Part shown: positions 36,247 through 48,641 of the stretch, piece after piece | How the letters are laid out: each line of letters opens with the position of its first letter | Numbering within the stretch: position 1 is the first letter of the stretch | Assembly (NCBI GenBank): GCA_051294375.1 | Contig: CM119264.1 | Location: forward strand, 28,355,940 to 28,419,939 | Direction: 5' to 3' | From: Paraspadella gotoi | Taxonomy: Eukaryota; Chaetognatha | Length of the DNA: 64,000 nt | Translations under genes and position numbers: made by a program | Notes under the pieces: generated by a model | What the model saw: only the letters and a program-made list of their open reading frames with translations | What the model was told of the DNA's origin: nothing | Database searches by the model: none

Positions 36247-38935
36247 AAAAATGTTTGATTTATTGACGTTCTCCTTTTTTTTCTTTTATATTTTATTATC
36301 GGAGGGACTTCGGCAACCGAGCTGATTTTTCTCTATTTTTTCTGCTATAGTTTGAAAAGAAATTTTCGTTAATTTCCAATCCCTCTATATTTTATTCCAC
36401 CCTCGACTTTTCGATTCCACCCTCTGCACCGACCACCTTCCACTTTTCACACTTTGCACTGAAATTCACCCCCCCCCAACACCATGGTCACAAAAAGTGA
36501 ACCCTGCCCTCCACCAAAATCCCGACGCGTCTTCCTCGAGCGAAGGTCCGCTTCCTTCGCCCGTGCACCGTTCTGCCCCCGTCACATCGTTAACGGACAA
36601 TCCGTACGGAACGTACAATCCCAACAATCCGTACGGGACTCACCAATCGGAAAATCCGTACGGGACTCATCAACCGGAAAATCCGTACGGGACTATCCAG
36701 CCGGAAAATCCGTACGGAACTCTTCAACGGGAAAATCCGTACGGGACTATCCAGCCAGAAAATCCATACAGGACTATCCAGCCAGAAAATCCGTATGGGA
36801 CTCACCAACCAGAAAATCCGTACGGAACGCACAAGCCGGAAAATCCGTACGGAACGTACAATGAGAATAATCCCTACGGAACTCACAAACCGGAAAATCC
36901 GTACGGGACGTACAATCCGAACAAACTTCCTCCCGCGTCGTCTAATTACAACGATTATATGAGATCGATGGAACTGGACGAAGGTCGGTCGGTCTATGTC
37001 TCGCCAAAGATTTCTCACCAGATGGAAAATCTGAGTTTGACCGGACCCGAGACTAACCTTCCCTTTCCGTCGAATTCCGGCGCCGGTAAGTCCTCACCTT
37101 TTTTTTTCCGTCTGCCCACGACCTTTGATTGGTTAGCTGTTGAGGTGGGAATCCATTGCGGGTTTCGGGTACTAATGCTTTTCTGGCCTTCTTTTTTTTT
37201 TGATCACCATGTAACAAGCTGTCTTCCATTTTTTTTTTTTTTTCTGTCCTCAGTTTTTATTTTTATTACATTCACTATTTTGTTATTTTTACCTTGATTC
37301 GAATATCTCCGATTTTTGGTTTAAGATGACGACACCGCGCATCTCTCTCTCTCTCTCTCTTTCTCTCTCCTCTTTCTTCTCTCTCCTCTCTCTCTCTTCT
37401 CTCTCTTCTCTCTCTCTCACCTCCCCTCTCACCCACGAAACACTTTAAGGTAAAACCGAATTAAGAATTCAGCGCACCATTTTCCCGCGAACCTCGAGTC
37501 TGTTTTTCTATCCCCTCAGCTCCAGTAGACTTTAAAAAATAAAATTCCTCACGTAATTTTTTTTGACAAAAAAGCTCAGGTTTTAGTTATAAGTTTTTTA
37601 TATTTTTGTATTACAACTGACCCGATTTTTACTCTTCCGTTCGCGACCCATTTTTGCGGCGCCTCTCTTTTGACCCACCATCCAACCCTTCTCTCACTGA
37701 AAACATACGCACATCCTCGTATCAAAACTTACCTCACTCACACATTTAAAAAAAAAGCCCCAGTGGCGGATCCCGTCAACTACGCCAACTACGCCGACTA
37801 CGCGGACGTGACCCGCAGCCCTCCTGCGGGCCTCCCGCCCCACCCATCGACCATTCAATCCCAACCCTCCTTCTCCCGTGATTCTTCTTCCGTCAACCCC
37901 TACGGCACGCTTCGAAGCGCAGCTAGTCAACCTCCCCACGCCGCTCTGGATCCGCCTGCCCCGGTCGCCCCTCCTCCAGCTCTCAATCACTACGGAACGC
38001 TGACGTCATTGAATCATCAACATCCGGGTCTCGTTCGCGAATCCCCGTCCGGACAGATGAACCACTACGGAACGGTGACGAGCATTACGAGTTCTACCAT
38101 CGCCAATCTCAACAACAACCAATTGCCGCCGACGAGTCACTCCTCTCCTCACGCTCTTCACAATAACAACCAATTGCCGCCGACGGGTCACTCCTCTCCT
38201 TACGCTCAATACAACGGAATCAAAGAGGATAAAAAAAATGGCTACGACCCGCGTGGCCCGCCGCCCGATTCGCCGTCGAGCAACCAGTCGGGCGGACCGG
38301 CGTTGCGTCAGTCATTGAGTCGGTATCCACAGTCGTCTCCGGATGGCAGCGGCTCGTACCCGTTGTACGCCGGGGAAACTCCGAACAGGAGTTCAGGTAT
38401 TTTTTTTTAAATTTGTTTCTTTTCGAGTCTCTCTCTCTCCTCTGTCCTAACTCTCTCCGATATGCACCTTTAAGCTTCCTTTTGAGTCTTCATTTTCCTT
38501 TCGTTTCCTTCTCTCTCTTTCCCTCTTCCCCGCGAATTTTTTATTTCTTTTTTCTTGTTACTTTTTCTGTTTTCCTAGTCTTACTTTTCTTTAATATTTT
38601 CCTTTTGTTTTTTTTTCTTCTATTTCGTTATTTTTCTCCTTTCACTCTCTCTCTTTCTCGTATCCTTCTTCGCCCCTCCCGATTTTCTTTTGCTGTGACG
38701 GTGCACTAATCTAGTCAACTAGTTAAATTAATCACGGTTTTTCTTTTCCTTAGCAGTAGCCTCTAGCAGTATTGCTCCTTCTATCTCTCTCAGCCTTTCT
38801 CTTAACTCTGTCCTAGAGTTTTCTTGACGTCAAACGCTGAGCCATTTCCTGCGATCAGGGAGGGAAAGAAAAAAATGGCGAGGAAAAAAAAGAAAGTCTC
38901 TTCCGATCTGTCATTGGATTCTGCAGTCAGCAAAA

Positions 38936-39003
<68 letters not shown>

Positions 39004-42000
39004 CCATCGGTGGACAACCTCGGACTTCAAACTTTCGCCACCCTCGTATTAAAAGTACCCTTAAAACGACACCCTTGGGTCCACAGCCAGGGCTGCTTCG
39101 TTTGTCATATAGTTATGAATACTAGGGTGGTTGCTTTTTTTTTTGGTGGGGGTGAGAAGCTTTTGATTTAATTTTGAAAATTGGAAAGTACTATGTCTGC
39201 AAAAAGGTGCATCAATTGGGAAAGGTGCCGACGAAGATAACGGAACGACAGCGTATTTCTGGACGAACCTCAATGTTTCGATGGCCGTAATTGAGTTTGC
39301 GGACAAGGAAACGCTACTGAGAACTTTATTCATAGTTTATTTACAAACTTACTTTTCGGTCCGCTTTAAGTCGGATATAAATGGAGGAAATTTTTTTTTT
39401 TTTTTATCCCGCAATCTCTGGATTCTGACTTTGACGCGATTTTCAGCGGCTGCGCGTTCCTGCTGGCAGCGTGGACCGACCGGCTGAGGCAGCGTTTTCG
39501 GGTGGTGCCACTCATCGTCTTTCGGTCAATGGCCACATTTTATCGCCTTTTCATGGATTTTCTTCCGCGCGACAGACTTTTTTTTTTCAACTTGATATGT
39601 CGTTTCAAATTCCTTCAAGTACTACGTAAAGTAATAAAAAACGTTTCCGATTTTTTTTTCCTTTTTTGAATAAAAATCTTCTCGTTAAATTAATAATTTT
39701 GAAATTTCATCCTCATAAATTTTTATGCACTCAATAAGTTTTCATAAGTTTTTATAAGTTTTTAATTTAGTTTACCAAATTCCTCATCTTGTCTAATACT
39801 AATTATATTTCTCAAGATGGTTATAAGTAGTAATGATGACTTAGATGTTTAACATTACTAACACAATTAATTTTCGCGACAAAGCATCAATCGACTCTAA
39901 CTAGACTTTGGTATTCATGCCCCACTACCGGCCCTACCCCCTTTTCCCCGACTCTTGTGATCTCGAGTCACGATGAATGATGTGAGACAAATTTATCGGA
40001 TTTTTTCCCCTTTTCTGTCGTTAATGCTTTTTTTATATTTTTTTTTTTCCAAAACGCTTTTTCTCACGCTTTTTTCTTTTTCCCCGTTTCCTTTCTATTT
40101 TCTGCCACCATTCTATCTTTTTCACGGAATGTGTGACGTCGTCTTATCTCACGTGTCTATTTCACACTCTGTCCGTCTTCTTTCGAAACGAATCGCGTAG
40201 TGAGCAATCCCTACGACCCTCGCCTGCAACATCCAGGGAGTCTCGCTTACCCTGATGTGGAGCAGGACGCCGAGGAGGTTGAGACCCACGCCCCTATGAA
40301 CGGAGAACTACCGCCAGGAGGTTGGTCGGCGACATGGATTTTCACTTGACAGGCTAATCGAGGCGACGTCTTTTGGTCGTCTTTGTAACTCTCGTCGCGA
40401 TCTGCAGCATCGAATCCTTTTTGGCGACGAATTACTCTAGATACTATTTAACTAATTTTCATGTATTTTTTTGCACGCGTAGTTTATCATTATAATTTTT
40501 ATCTATTAGTATGGTAGTGACTACCGTAGTCACATTACATTGTCATTTGGCAGTCACGCGCCCATTTTTCTTGTTTCAGACCTTCGGTGGCGCGACCCAG
40601 ATTTAGAAGAAGTGATAGAATATTTGTCGCACGACAACGAGGCCATTCGCGCCAACGCCGCAGGTAACTAAAGAACAATTATTACTCTCAATAGGCTCTA
40701 AAACGTATGGTTAGTCTCTCACATTATTTTAATATTTTGAGCAGTTTGTTTTATTTGGTCCTTGGTTTATTATTTATGTATGACCTTGTATGTATTTTGC
40801 CGAATCACTATAATCATGGACAGTATTTTTCACCGAATCAGCGCTTACTCCATTTTGTTTTTTTTCCCCCACAGCTTATTTGCAACATTTGTGCTACAAA
40901 GACGAATCAACGAAGAACAAAGCGCGTCTCCTTAACGGGATTCCCCCTTTGATAAAACTTCTCAAGGTCAGTAGTAGCGAGCGTTAAACTCCCTCCCCTG
41001 AAGTCCGGTAAGAATTTCAAATTTCTTCCCAATACAGAGTGATAACCCCGAAGTATGCCGCAACGCTTGCGGCGCCCTCCGCAACCTCTCCTACCGGGAT
41101 CGTCGTCATCCCGATTCTTCCGACGACAACAAAAGAGCAATCAAAAACGCCGAGGGCATCCCCGACCTCGTGCGGCTTCTGAGGAAAACCAACGACGATG
41201 AAGTTCGCGACCTCATCACGGGGATTTTGTGGAATCTTTCCTCGTGCGAGGTAGTAGGGGGTTACAGCGTCACTATTGAGTTGGGAGGCTTCTTTGAGAT
41301 TATCGTTTTTTTTTCTTCCAAATTTGTGATATTTCCAATTTATTATTATCGGATGTTATTGCGTTTTCCTAAAGCTCCGCCAATATGGCTTTTTACTTAG
41401 TAAATTGACCTTAATAGTTAATACTTAATTTTGCAATTGTTGAATAAGCTAACATATAAAAGACATGTTAAAAATAACATATATAAAAGACAATAATTTT
41501 CGCGCCAGGAAATAAAAAAGTCCATTATCGACGATGCCCTGGCCGTTCTAGTCTCTCATGTGGTCTGTCAGTACGCGGGTTGGGAATCTCAGCAGGATGC
41601 AATGAGACTCAAAGACATTCCCTGGACCGATGAAATTCGCAACACTTCCGGAATTCTTAGAAACATCTCATCCGCAGGTGAATACAATAAGTTGGCTTTT
41701 ACAACTATCCGATATTAATTAAATGTGGTTAAAAATTGAACTTTTTTAAACATTCATTAACCTCCGTAATAATCGTTAAGTTTATTGCCGTCCATGCCGT
41801 TTTTAAAAGAGCTTTTGTGAAATTGCTTGTTGCGAAAATCCCCAGCCTAAGCGGGGGAACTAAAGAAGATTAAGTTCGACTTTTAATTTTACTTTTATTC
41901 TTTTGTTTTGTATTTTCAGTGTGCTAGTTTTATCTTTTTACCTTTCATTTTAATCCGTTATGCAAAGCACATTTGTCACGAGCAATTTCCTCTAATTTAA

Positions 42001-45000
42001 TCGATCATTTCATGTCTATGCATCGATTAAATCGATTAATATTCGCCTTTTTTGTGAACTTTTAAAACACAATATTTAAATATTCCCCGGGGATCGAAAT
42101 CGAGCCAAAGTGTTTCTCCTCGATTATAAACAGGTGGGCGAGAACCCGCTTATCGACGGAAGATGCGCGAATGTGAAGGGTTGGTCGAATCTCTGCTTCA
42201 CATCATCAGATGCGCCATTCACAAGGGCCAATCACAGGCCTCCGCGCACGACGCAATATCGAAGGCGCCCATCGATAACAAGTTCGTTGATGAATTAAGA
42301 TCAGAGTTATCTTTTAACCTATATTCCCGAAAAAAGTTTTGAATAAAGATTTATCTTATTATGAATTCCTTCGTTTGGTCTTTCACTTTTACTAGTATGG
42401 TTCGATACCTTTCCCCTTGCTTATATTTCTCCTTATTAATTGCTCCTTTCTCATTCACGTCTTTCATAATTTACTTTCAATTGTCAAATTAAGGTGCGTC
42501 GAGAATTGCATGTGCACCCTGAGGAACCTCTCTTACCGAACCCAAGAAGTCGACGATCCTGACTATGATCAGCCTCATCTTGGCGCAAGTATGTAACTGA
42601 AACTACTAGTAGATTATTCTATCGATGTGGATGTTGTGGATCTCTATAAAGCGTGAAAGAACTAGTTTAATGAAATTCATGTTTTTAATGGTACATATAT
42701 ACGTATAATATTGTATATGCCAATATTGCCAATAAATACCTCTTGGCTCAGCAGCGGCGAACGGCAGCGTCAATGGAGCCGGCGACTCCAAAGCTGAGAG
42801 TTCGACGGGCTGTTTCGGCGCCGGCGGGAAGGGAAAACGTGAGGACGCCCAAATCGGAACATATCGCCCCGCAGCGAACCAAAGGTGAGTTCAGGGAGAC
42901 TATAAACTTTTAAGCGAGGAATATTTGAAGAAAATTAATGGGCTCTATAGTGTGAGTTTAGGAATTAAGTCACCAATTTGCCTCTTTTTCCAGCGTGACC
43001 TTCACACGAGTGGGTGGCGATGGTGGCCCTCCTAAGGGCCAGGAGCTGCTCTGGCATCCCGACACGGTGAAACCCTACCTCTACCTCCTCGCCGAGTGTT
43101 CCAATCCTTCGACGCTGGAGGCCGCGGCCGGCGCCATCCAAAACCTCTGCGCTTGCACCTGGCAACCCGCCGTCGAAATCCGGGCGGCAGTCAGGAAGGA
43201 AAAGGTAAGATGGGGGAAGCGTGAGGACTGGAAGGAAAGCTTTTTCGCGCTTATGGAATATGTAAGTATGTAAATCTGTATATCTGTATTGTGCTTACTT
43301 GTTTGAAAGGAGAGGGGAAAGAAGTGGGGAAAAGAGAGGGAGAGAAAAAGAAAAGGAAAAAGAGAGAGAAGAATAACGTTGAGCGACTAAAGACAATATC
43401 AACAAATACATTGTACGTTTAATATCGAATAATTAAAAAAATGGTTCAAATCGCCAGGGTCTCCCATTCCTCGTGGAGCTTCTTCGCATCGAAGACGATC
43501 GCGTCGTCTGCGCCGTCGCCGTCGCCCTCCGCAATCTGGCGATCGACACGCGCAATCGAGAGCTGATCGGCAAATACGCCATGCGCGATCTCGTCGCGAA
43601 AATTCCCACCACGGACACGTTGAGGTTCCCTTTGATGCCGTTTTTCAATTTTGAAATAGTAGACAAAATGTTTTATAAAGTTATTCTCTTTTATTCTTAT
43701 ACGACTCGTCTCTTTTTTTCCCCTACGCCCTTTTTCCGATTCCCTATTCGACCTGACAGAGATCAGCGGCCCTCCGACGACACGCTCGCCGCCGTTCTCT
43801 CCATCCTTCACGAAGTCATCAAAAAGAATTCTCCCTTCGCAGTGTCGCTCTACGAGGTGGGCCTGGCATCTTGCCGAGAAAAATGCCCTAGTGCCGAAAA
43901 ATAGTAATCGTACTTGGAGCATTAGATTTTAAGTATTAGTTGTTTGTACAAGAGAGAATCTCGTTAAACCCTATTAATTTTAAGATATATGAAATTAAAC
44001 TTTAATTCAGGCTAATGGGGTGGAAAAGCTGGTCAACATTACGAGGTCAAAAGGCGAATACGCTGCCAAAGTCCTAAAATTAGCTGCTCAGGTGAGTAAA
44101 TAAGTTAAGATCAGACTAGTAAATAATTAAATAATTATAACAAACTTTATCAAAAATGATTATAATTGTCAGGTCCTCTCGACGATGTGGGGATTTCGAG
44201 AGCTCCACGCCGTCTACCGAAAAGGCGGATGGAACAATTCACACTTCAACACCAAAACTCTCATGGCTGCTTCCACAACTTCGTCTTCAGCGCAGAGTGA
44301 GAAACTAATATCTTTAATGAAATTTATTCCGATGCTTTAAGTATTACTTTAAGTTTAATTTGATGGATCGAACAAGTACGTGGTGTTTTTCGATCATTAT
44401 AAATGACTCATCTAATCAGCCATTTGTTTATTTACGTCTCCCTTCCCATCTTCAGACTCTGGCGCCCGATCGCCCGGATCCGGTCCCTCGCGATCATCGC
44501 CGGGCCTGAGTTCGCCGGGCGCGGGTGGCGCCACTCCCCCGACCGGCGTCTCAACACTCGCGCGACAAAACGCCCCCCGCGGCGGCGACTACGACGATCG
44601 AACGCTTGTCATAAACCGCGGAGGCGGCGAAGTCAACGGTGGAAGGAGAGGAGTAAGAAACGAAGGATACTCACAGGTACAAGCGGCCGGGCTTTGATTT
44701 TGACTAATAATAACAATACAAGGGAATATTTTACATTTTAATTTTAACGGGTGTTGCTAACGATGGTGAACATTATCGATAAAGAAGAATCAACTAAATT
44801 TATTAATTTATTTAGCTGTTAGCATTACCCAGAGACAAAACTTATCAAATATAAACCAAGAATTGTCCCCCTTATTCACTTATTCTTTATGATTCACTCC
44901 TACTTTGTATTGTCATCTTCGCCCCGTTTACAGTTTCACATTTTCCCCTCGTTCACTTTTCGTTCATGAATTTAGTTATAATTTCATATCCCATTCCCAT

Positions 45001-46910
45001 TTCGATATCCATGATACCTAAGCTAACTCCTTTCCTTTCCTTTTTCTTTATCCTTTGGTTTTTTTCCCCAATCTTCATTTGGCCTTTTTGTCGTCCGTTT
45101 TCCCTTTGTTTTTCTGCCCCGTGACGAAAAAAAAAAAAAACAAAACAACGCATGAATGATTCAATTTTTAATACGACTATGCCTGTAAATACTACTAAAA
45201 CTCCCTCACCCATTTCCGTACCCCTATCGGCACAACGCTAACAACTTCACGAAATCTCTTTTTCAAAAAGAAAAACGGTTCCCGGTCCAGAGGGGCCGCA
45301 AAAGCCGACGCCTTGGAACAGAACGCCTGGGATGACGCCGAATTTGGCGGTCGCCGCGGCCGACGGCGACCGCCAGATCCAAGAGAGACAGACATTTTCT
45401 GAGAAAAAAATTACTTCGCCAGTTTATATCAAGCACAAAATTATTTAGAAATTTTCGCCACGTCAAACTTTCTCATTCACGACGAAATTTCTAATAAAGG
45501 GTATTATTATATATTACGCTTAGGCTCAGTGTTACTCGTTTTGAGCGGTGATATTTCGTTAATTGCGAGCACTGTGTGACGAGTGTTGTTTTTAGCACCA
45601 ATAATCGTGGGAATTCAAGAAAGAAACGTGATCTTAAGTCATGATCTTAGATCTCGTCACACAAAAAAATGACCCAATTCGTTAGACGTCTAAAAATCAG
45701 CTTAGCTCACGGTCTCATATTCCTCGGCAGTGTTCAGTCGTCACTGAATGTTTTTAGTCACCGAATTGAAAAATCGTTGCACGGAATATTTTTTTTAATC
45801 CGTTCTTCACTGGCGGCAGAATATGCATGAACACTTCTTTATATGTAACACCTTCTATGTCAATTCCTTATCTAACTCTCAACCTAAATTAAATCCGGTA
45901 TGAAGCCAAAAGAAGTGTTCTAATACGTTTGAAAACGATTTTTTTTTTATTTTATGCCTTTCTTTTGGAACCTTTCTTTTTTCACACTTTCTTTCGTTCT
46001 TTTCTCGACACCGCCATCCCACGTTTCGCTTCTCGAATTCGCAAAACGAAAAAAAAAAAAATCTTCCGACTGAAATAAGGATGACCCCGGGGTTCAAGCG
46101 ATCCCCCTGCACGAATTAAGCCCCCCCTCGGACGCTATTCCCCCCAACGGCCCCCTCCACTCTTCCTTCTCTAACTCCTCGTGTCTCGGCAACGCCCCCT
46201 CTGTGGCGATGATGAACGCGGCCTTCGCGGCCCAGCTCGACCCCTCTTACCCGATGGGAGTGGCGGCAGGCAGCTACGTGGCCGCCGGGGGCAGGGGTTC
46301 CGTTCACGAGGCACCAGTCAAGAGCGTCGACGACGACGACGACGGAGATAGCGACGACAATGAGGAAGAGCCCCTCATGATCCCGTCCGTCGAAGACCCT
46401 CGTTATGTGCGTTGGGTTTAAAAAATAAAGATGAAAATAGGGGAATCTTTCCTTTTTCTTTCCGTTGTTTATTTTTTTTTTCTTTTCGACGTTAAAAGCC
46501 GTGCCGTTGTTAGCGTTTTTCCCCCCCCTCCCTGCTTCCCCGCAAGGATTTTTTTGCCAACTGTCCTTTCTTTTTGTAGAATAGAAATTCTGGTATATTT
46601 TTCTTTCATTTTTCGTCGTTTGTTATTCGTTGTTTAAATCCGCTTCATGTAAGGAGTCCATGTATGAATTCTTTTCTCTTTCTTTCTAAACCAGGGCGGT
46701 CTTCCCCAATCCGCTCCCCTGATGCCACCGCATCCGCTGGGGGAGCCTCTCTACGCGCAAGTCAACAAGCAACGCGGCATGATGGGCGCGTCTCCGCACG
46801 GCGTCGCGCCGTCCCGCCTCGGCGCTGATCCCAACGCCGACCCCAACTCGCCTCAACATTTGGGAGCGCCGGGTGTTGATCCGGCTCAGGGAGGCGACAG
46901 CTGGGTATAA
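29315..46910 (+). CDS. CTNND: Delta-catenin/ARVCF/p0071-type armadillo protein
   Basis: Twenty exons join in phase: 29315-29408, 29578-29777, 36498-37085, 37764-38396, 40201-40320, 40580-40663, 40875-40966, 41038-41250, 41509-41677, 42134-42281, 42494-42588, 42752-42884, 42994-43204, 43458-43624, 43760-43856, 44011-44091, 44173-44296, 44456-44676, 46080-46406, 46695-46910. From the ATG at 29329 this gives about 1332 residues. The armadillo domain (about 541-1050) starts [20 protein letters not shown] and includes [23 protein letters not shown] and GILWNLSS, typical of the p120-catenin subfamily. A Gly/Lys-rich loop (42752-42884) splits it, as in relatives. The N-terminus carries NPYGT repeats; the tail has an acidic run and ends GGDSWV, the PDZ ligand of delta-catenin, ARVCF and p0071. 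Relatives bind cadherin tails and modulate Rho GTPases. An N-terminal coiled coil was not found and may lie upstream. Confidence 0.93.
31040..31165 (-). mobile_element. Possible tRNA-derived SINE fragment
   Basis: On the - strand the segment reads like the 3' half of a tRNA: a decayed A-box-like stretch (GGCCATTGGTGCCGG), then CATTCGCCTCCCAAC, then GGTTCGGGGTTC, close to a B box. It continues into a non-tRNA tail of about 90 bases. This pattern is usual for tRNA-derived SINEs. No second copy is visible in the window, so the call rests on the box-like motifs alone. Confidence 0.35.
32160..32480 (+). promoter_or_regulatory. Possible CpG-rich promoter within the catenin intron
   Basis: A GC- and CpG-rich island in AT-rich DNA. 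It contains TTTCCCGCC (an E2F-like site) next to CCAAT at about 32370-32384, and ends in a polypyrimidine stretch and a possible first-exon donor GTATGTGG near 32453. It could drive an alternative catenin transcript. This is inference from composition and motifs only. Confidence 0.28.
34807..34822 (+). CDS. CTNND: Alternative first coding exon of the catenin gene
   Basis: The 16 bases encode MPGVT plus one base and are followed at once by a perfect GTAAGT donor. The phase matches the exon at 36498, giving [15 protein letters not shown]. The ATG has adenines before it (AAAAATG), and the upstream 350 bases are a T/C-rich, CpG-containing tract that could be a promoter. If used, the isoform would lack the residues from 29315-29777 but keep the NPYGT array and armadillo domain. 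Confidence 0.45.
34823..36497. other. Catenin intron
   Basis: AT-rich intron, with a (GA)n array at 36214-36241. No exon with splice support was seen. The acceptor for 36498 (ACAAAAAG) has a weak pyrimidine tract. Confidence 0.55.
36597..36923 (+). repeat. CTNND: 27-nt coding minisatellite, 12 NPYGT nonapeptides
   Basis: Twelve consecutive nonapeptides of the form NPYGT-(H/I/L/Y)-(Q/K/N)-(P/S/R/E)-(E/N); one copy has NPYRT. The 27-nt units are close to identical at DNA level (AATCCGTACGGGACT core). Looser versions appear in neighbouring exons (DDPYG, VNPYGTL, NHYGT twice, SNPYD), so the motif has spread beyond the array. Confidence 0.95.
37341..37425. repeat. (TC)n tract in catenin intron
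   Basis: Interrupted TC dinucleotide array between exons 37085 and 37764. Confidence 0.9.
38397..40200. other. Catenin intron with TC array
   Basis: T/C-rich DNA, with a pure TC array at 38940-38998. No supported exon; the acceptor CGCGTAG at 40200 closes it. Confidence 0.6.
42749..42754 (+). promoter_or_regulatory. CTNND: NAGNAG tandem splice acceptor
   Basis: CAGCAG sits at the acceptor of the loop exon (42752 or 42755 start). Both choices keep the frame, differing by one alanine codon, a common source of subtle isoforms. Confidence 0.6.
45271..45402 (+). CDS. CTNND: Alternative 3'-terminal exon of the catenin gene
   Basis: Open for 43 codons from a TTTTTCAAAAAG acceptor in phase 0, the same phase as the donor at 44676. 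It ends at TGA 45400-45402, with AATAAA at 45493-45498. The peptide is basic, with [16 protein letters not shown] and then an Arg/Pro-rich end, PDPRETDIF. Use of this exon would replace the acidic tail and the DSWV PDZ ligand. The acceptor has a purine-rich 3' end, so its strength is uncertain. Confidence 0.45.
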   Translation, partial: KNGSRSRGAAKADALEQNAWDDAEFGGRRGRRRPPDPRETDIF

Positions 46911-48641
46911 CGCCGCATCCTCATTTGCTCCCTGCCCCGATTCTCCATTTTTTCTTAATTTTGGTTTTAAAACCGAAAAAAAACTAACGTCGGTATCATT
47001 CATTCTTCGTGTTATTTCTCTATTAGTACCATTATGTAATGAATTATTGTTTTTGACATTTCAAGCTGCGGTAGTCTCTCCCCACCGAGTTTTGTGAAAA
47101 AATAAAATATTTGCTAGGTTACGTATTTGACAGATATTTCGCTATCAGTACGCTGTCAGAACTGTAACGTATTTCGGAACTCCGGAAATTGATGTTTGGG
47201 ATACTATATCTCACAACCGCTACAATAACATGCGGTAAAGGCGCAAACAAATGTGAAATGTGTACTTAACCGTTTATTTTCGAGAATTCTTTGACCGTTA
47301 ACTCATATATCACGCTATCCCCATTTTAATACCATCGTTGATTTTTAAACCGAAGCTACGCGGTCGTCCAACGCATACTTTCGTTGTAACCCTATAAGAA
47401 TTCGTGCATTCTCCTCGAGGATATAAATCCAGGAATTATATCCATTTATAATTTTATTTCATCGGCATTTCTCGTTAAATATGTCTTACCCGCTTTAGGC
47501 TGGCTCTCCACAAAAACTGTTAGTTGGTTTGTGCCAAACTCTTATACCTTTTGTTTATCTAAAAATTAAGATTCACGCGGCAGTTTTATAGTTATGTACT
47601 CTGTTACATAAATCTACAGGTAAGAATTTAGAAAAAAAAAATTTAACCTTGTTCTAAATTGATGCTTGTATCTGTTATGGCTGTTTTTGTTCTGCGTGTA
47701 GGATGTTCTATTTCTTTTCATATACAGTAATACAACCTCTCCGCTTTGCCTGTATATAAATTTGTTATGTCAAAGCTCTGTTAAATTTTTCTTGTATAAT
47801 ACGTTACCGTATTGCGTCTATCTCGATAAAGAAATAAACTTTGTATGTGAATGATTGAATTCAGCACTTATTGGAAGATGTTAAACGCCTTTATACGAGT
47901 TTTAAAACGCTAATTCTCAATTAGTTAATAGAAGTAAGGGACAACAATGTTTTCTCTCGTTCAAATTGACTACAGTATACCCTTTTTTTTTGAAGTTTTT
48001 GAAGTTAAATAATCCAAACCATTTTGAGATCGACTATGTATTTCGTACAAAATAATATTTGTAAGAACAGCATCAAATAAACAAAATCATTAAATGCAAT
48101 AATATATAAATAGGAGTTAATTTTAAGGATTTCGCCGAATGTCACGTATAAAAATCAACATAAAAATCAAGCTTGTCTTAAAAGAATGCCAGTATAAATT
48201 TTACCTAAATCTTTGCTAAATATAAAGCGAACTTACATTTAAAATGTAACCAGGAATGTATATTTTAATTTTCAACCCTAAACAAAGGAAACTGAAGCAA
48301 GTGAAATGGCGATGCAGAAAGGTTTCGGGAGCAAATCTCAAAGGGGAAACCATAGATCTAAAAAAATATACATCCCTGACGACATAAAAGTTAGTTTTAT
48401 AAGTTAAATTTTTGCTGATCTTGAGACTCGGTTTTTTAAACTTTTCCTTTGAAAAGTGGTGATCACGTAATTATTGCAAAGAATTATTTCCGCAACATAT
48501 TTTTTAGGGCTTGTACCTGATATCAATGTACACAGGTAAGGGAAGGGGAGTTTCCTTGGGGTTATACATAATGTCCTAAAAATATTTCTATCCCGGTATA
48601 ATTATGACCAGAAATTAAAAAATAAAGGAGAAGAAAGAGAA
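46911..48641. other. Convergent intergenic region between catenin and GIT
   Basis: AT-rich. AATAAA at 47101-47106, 191 bases past the catenin stop, is the likely catenin poly(A) signal. A reverse TTTAAT near 48264 could be a variant signal for GIT. No gene was seen. Confidence 0.6.

Noticed and set aside
36484-36864. Frame of KSVRDSPTG-type repeats
   Set aside because: The 27-nt unit is open in more than one frame; the NPYGT frame is the one that joins both neighbouring exons and has relatives in other exons.
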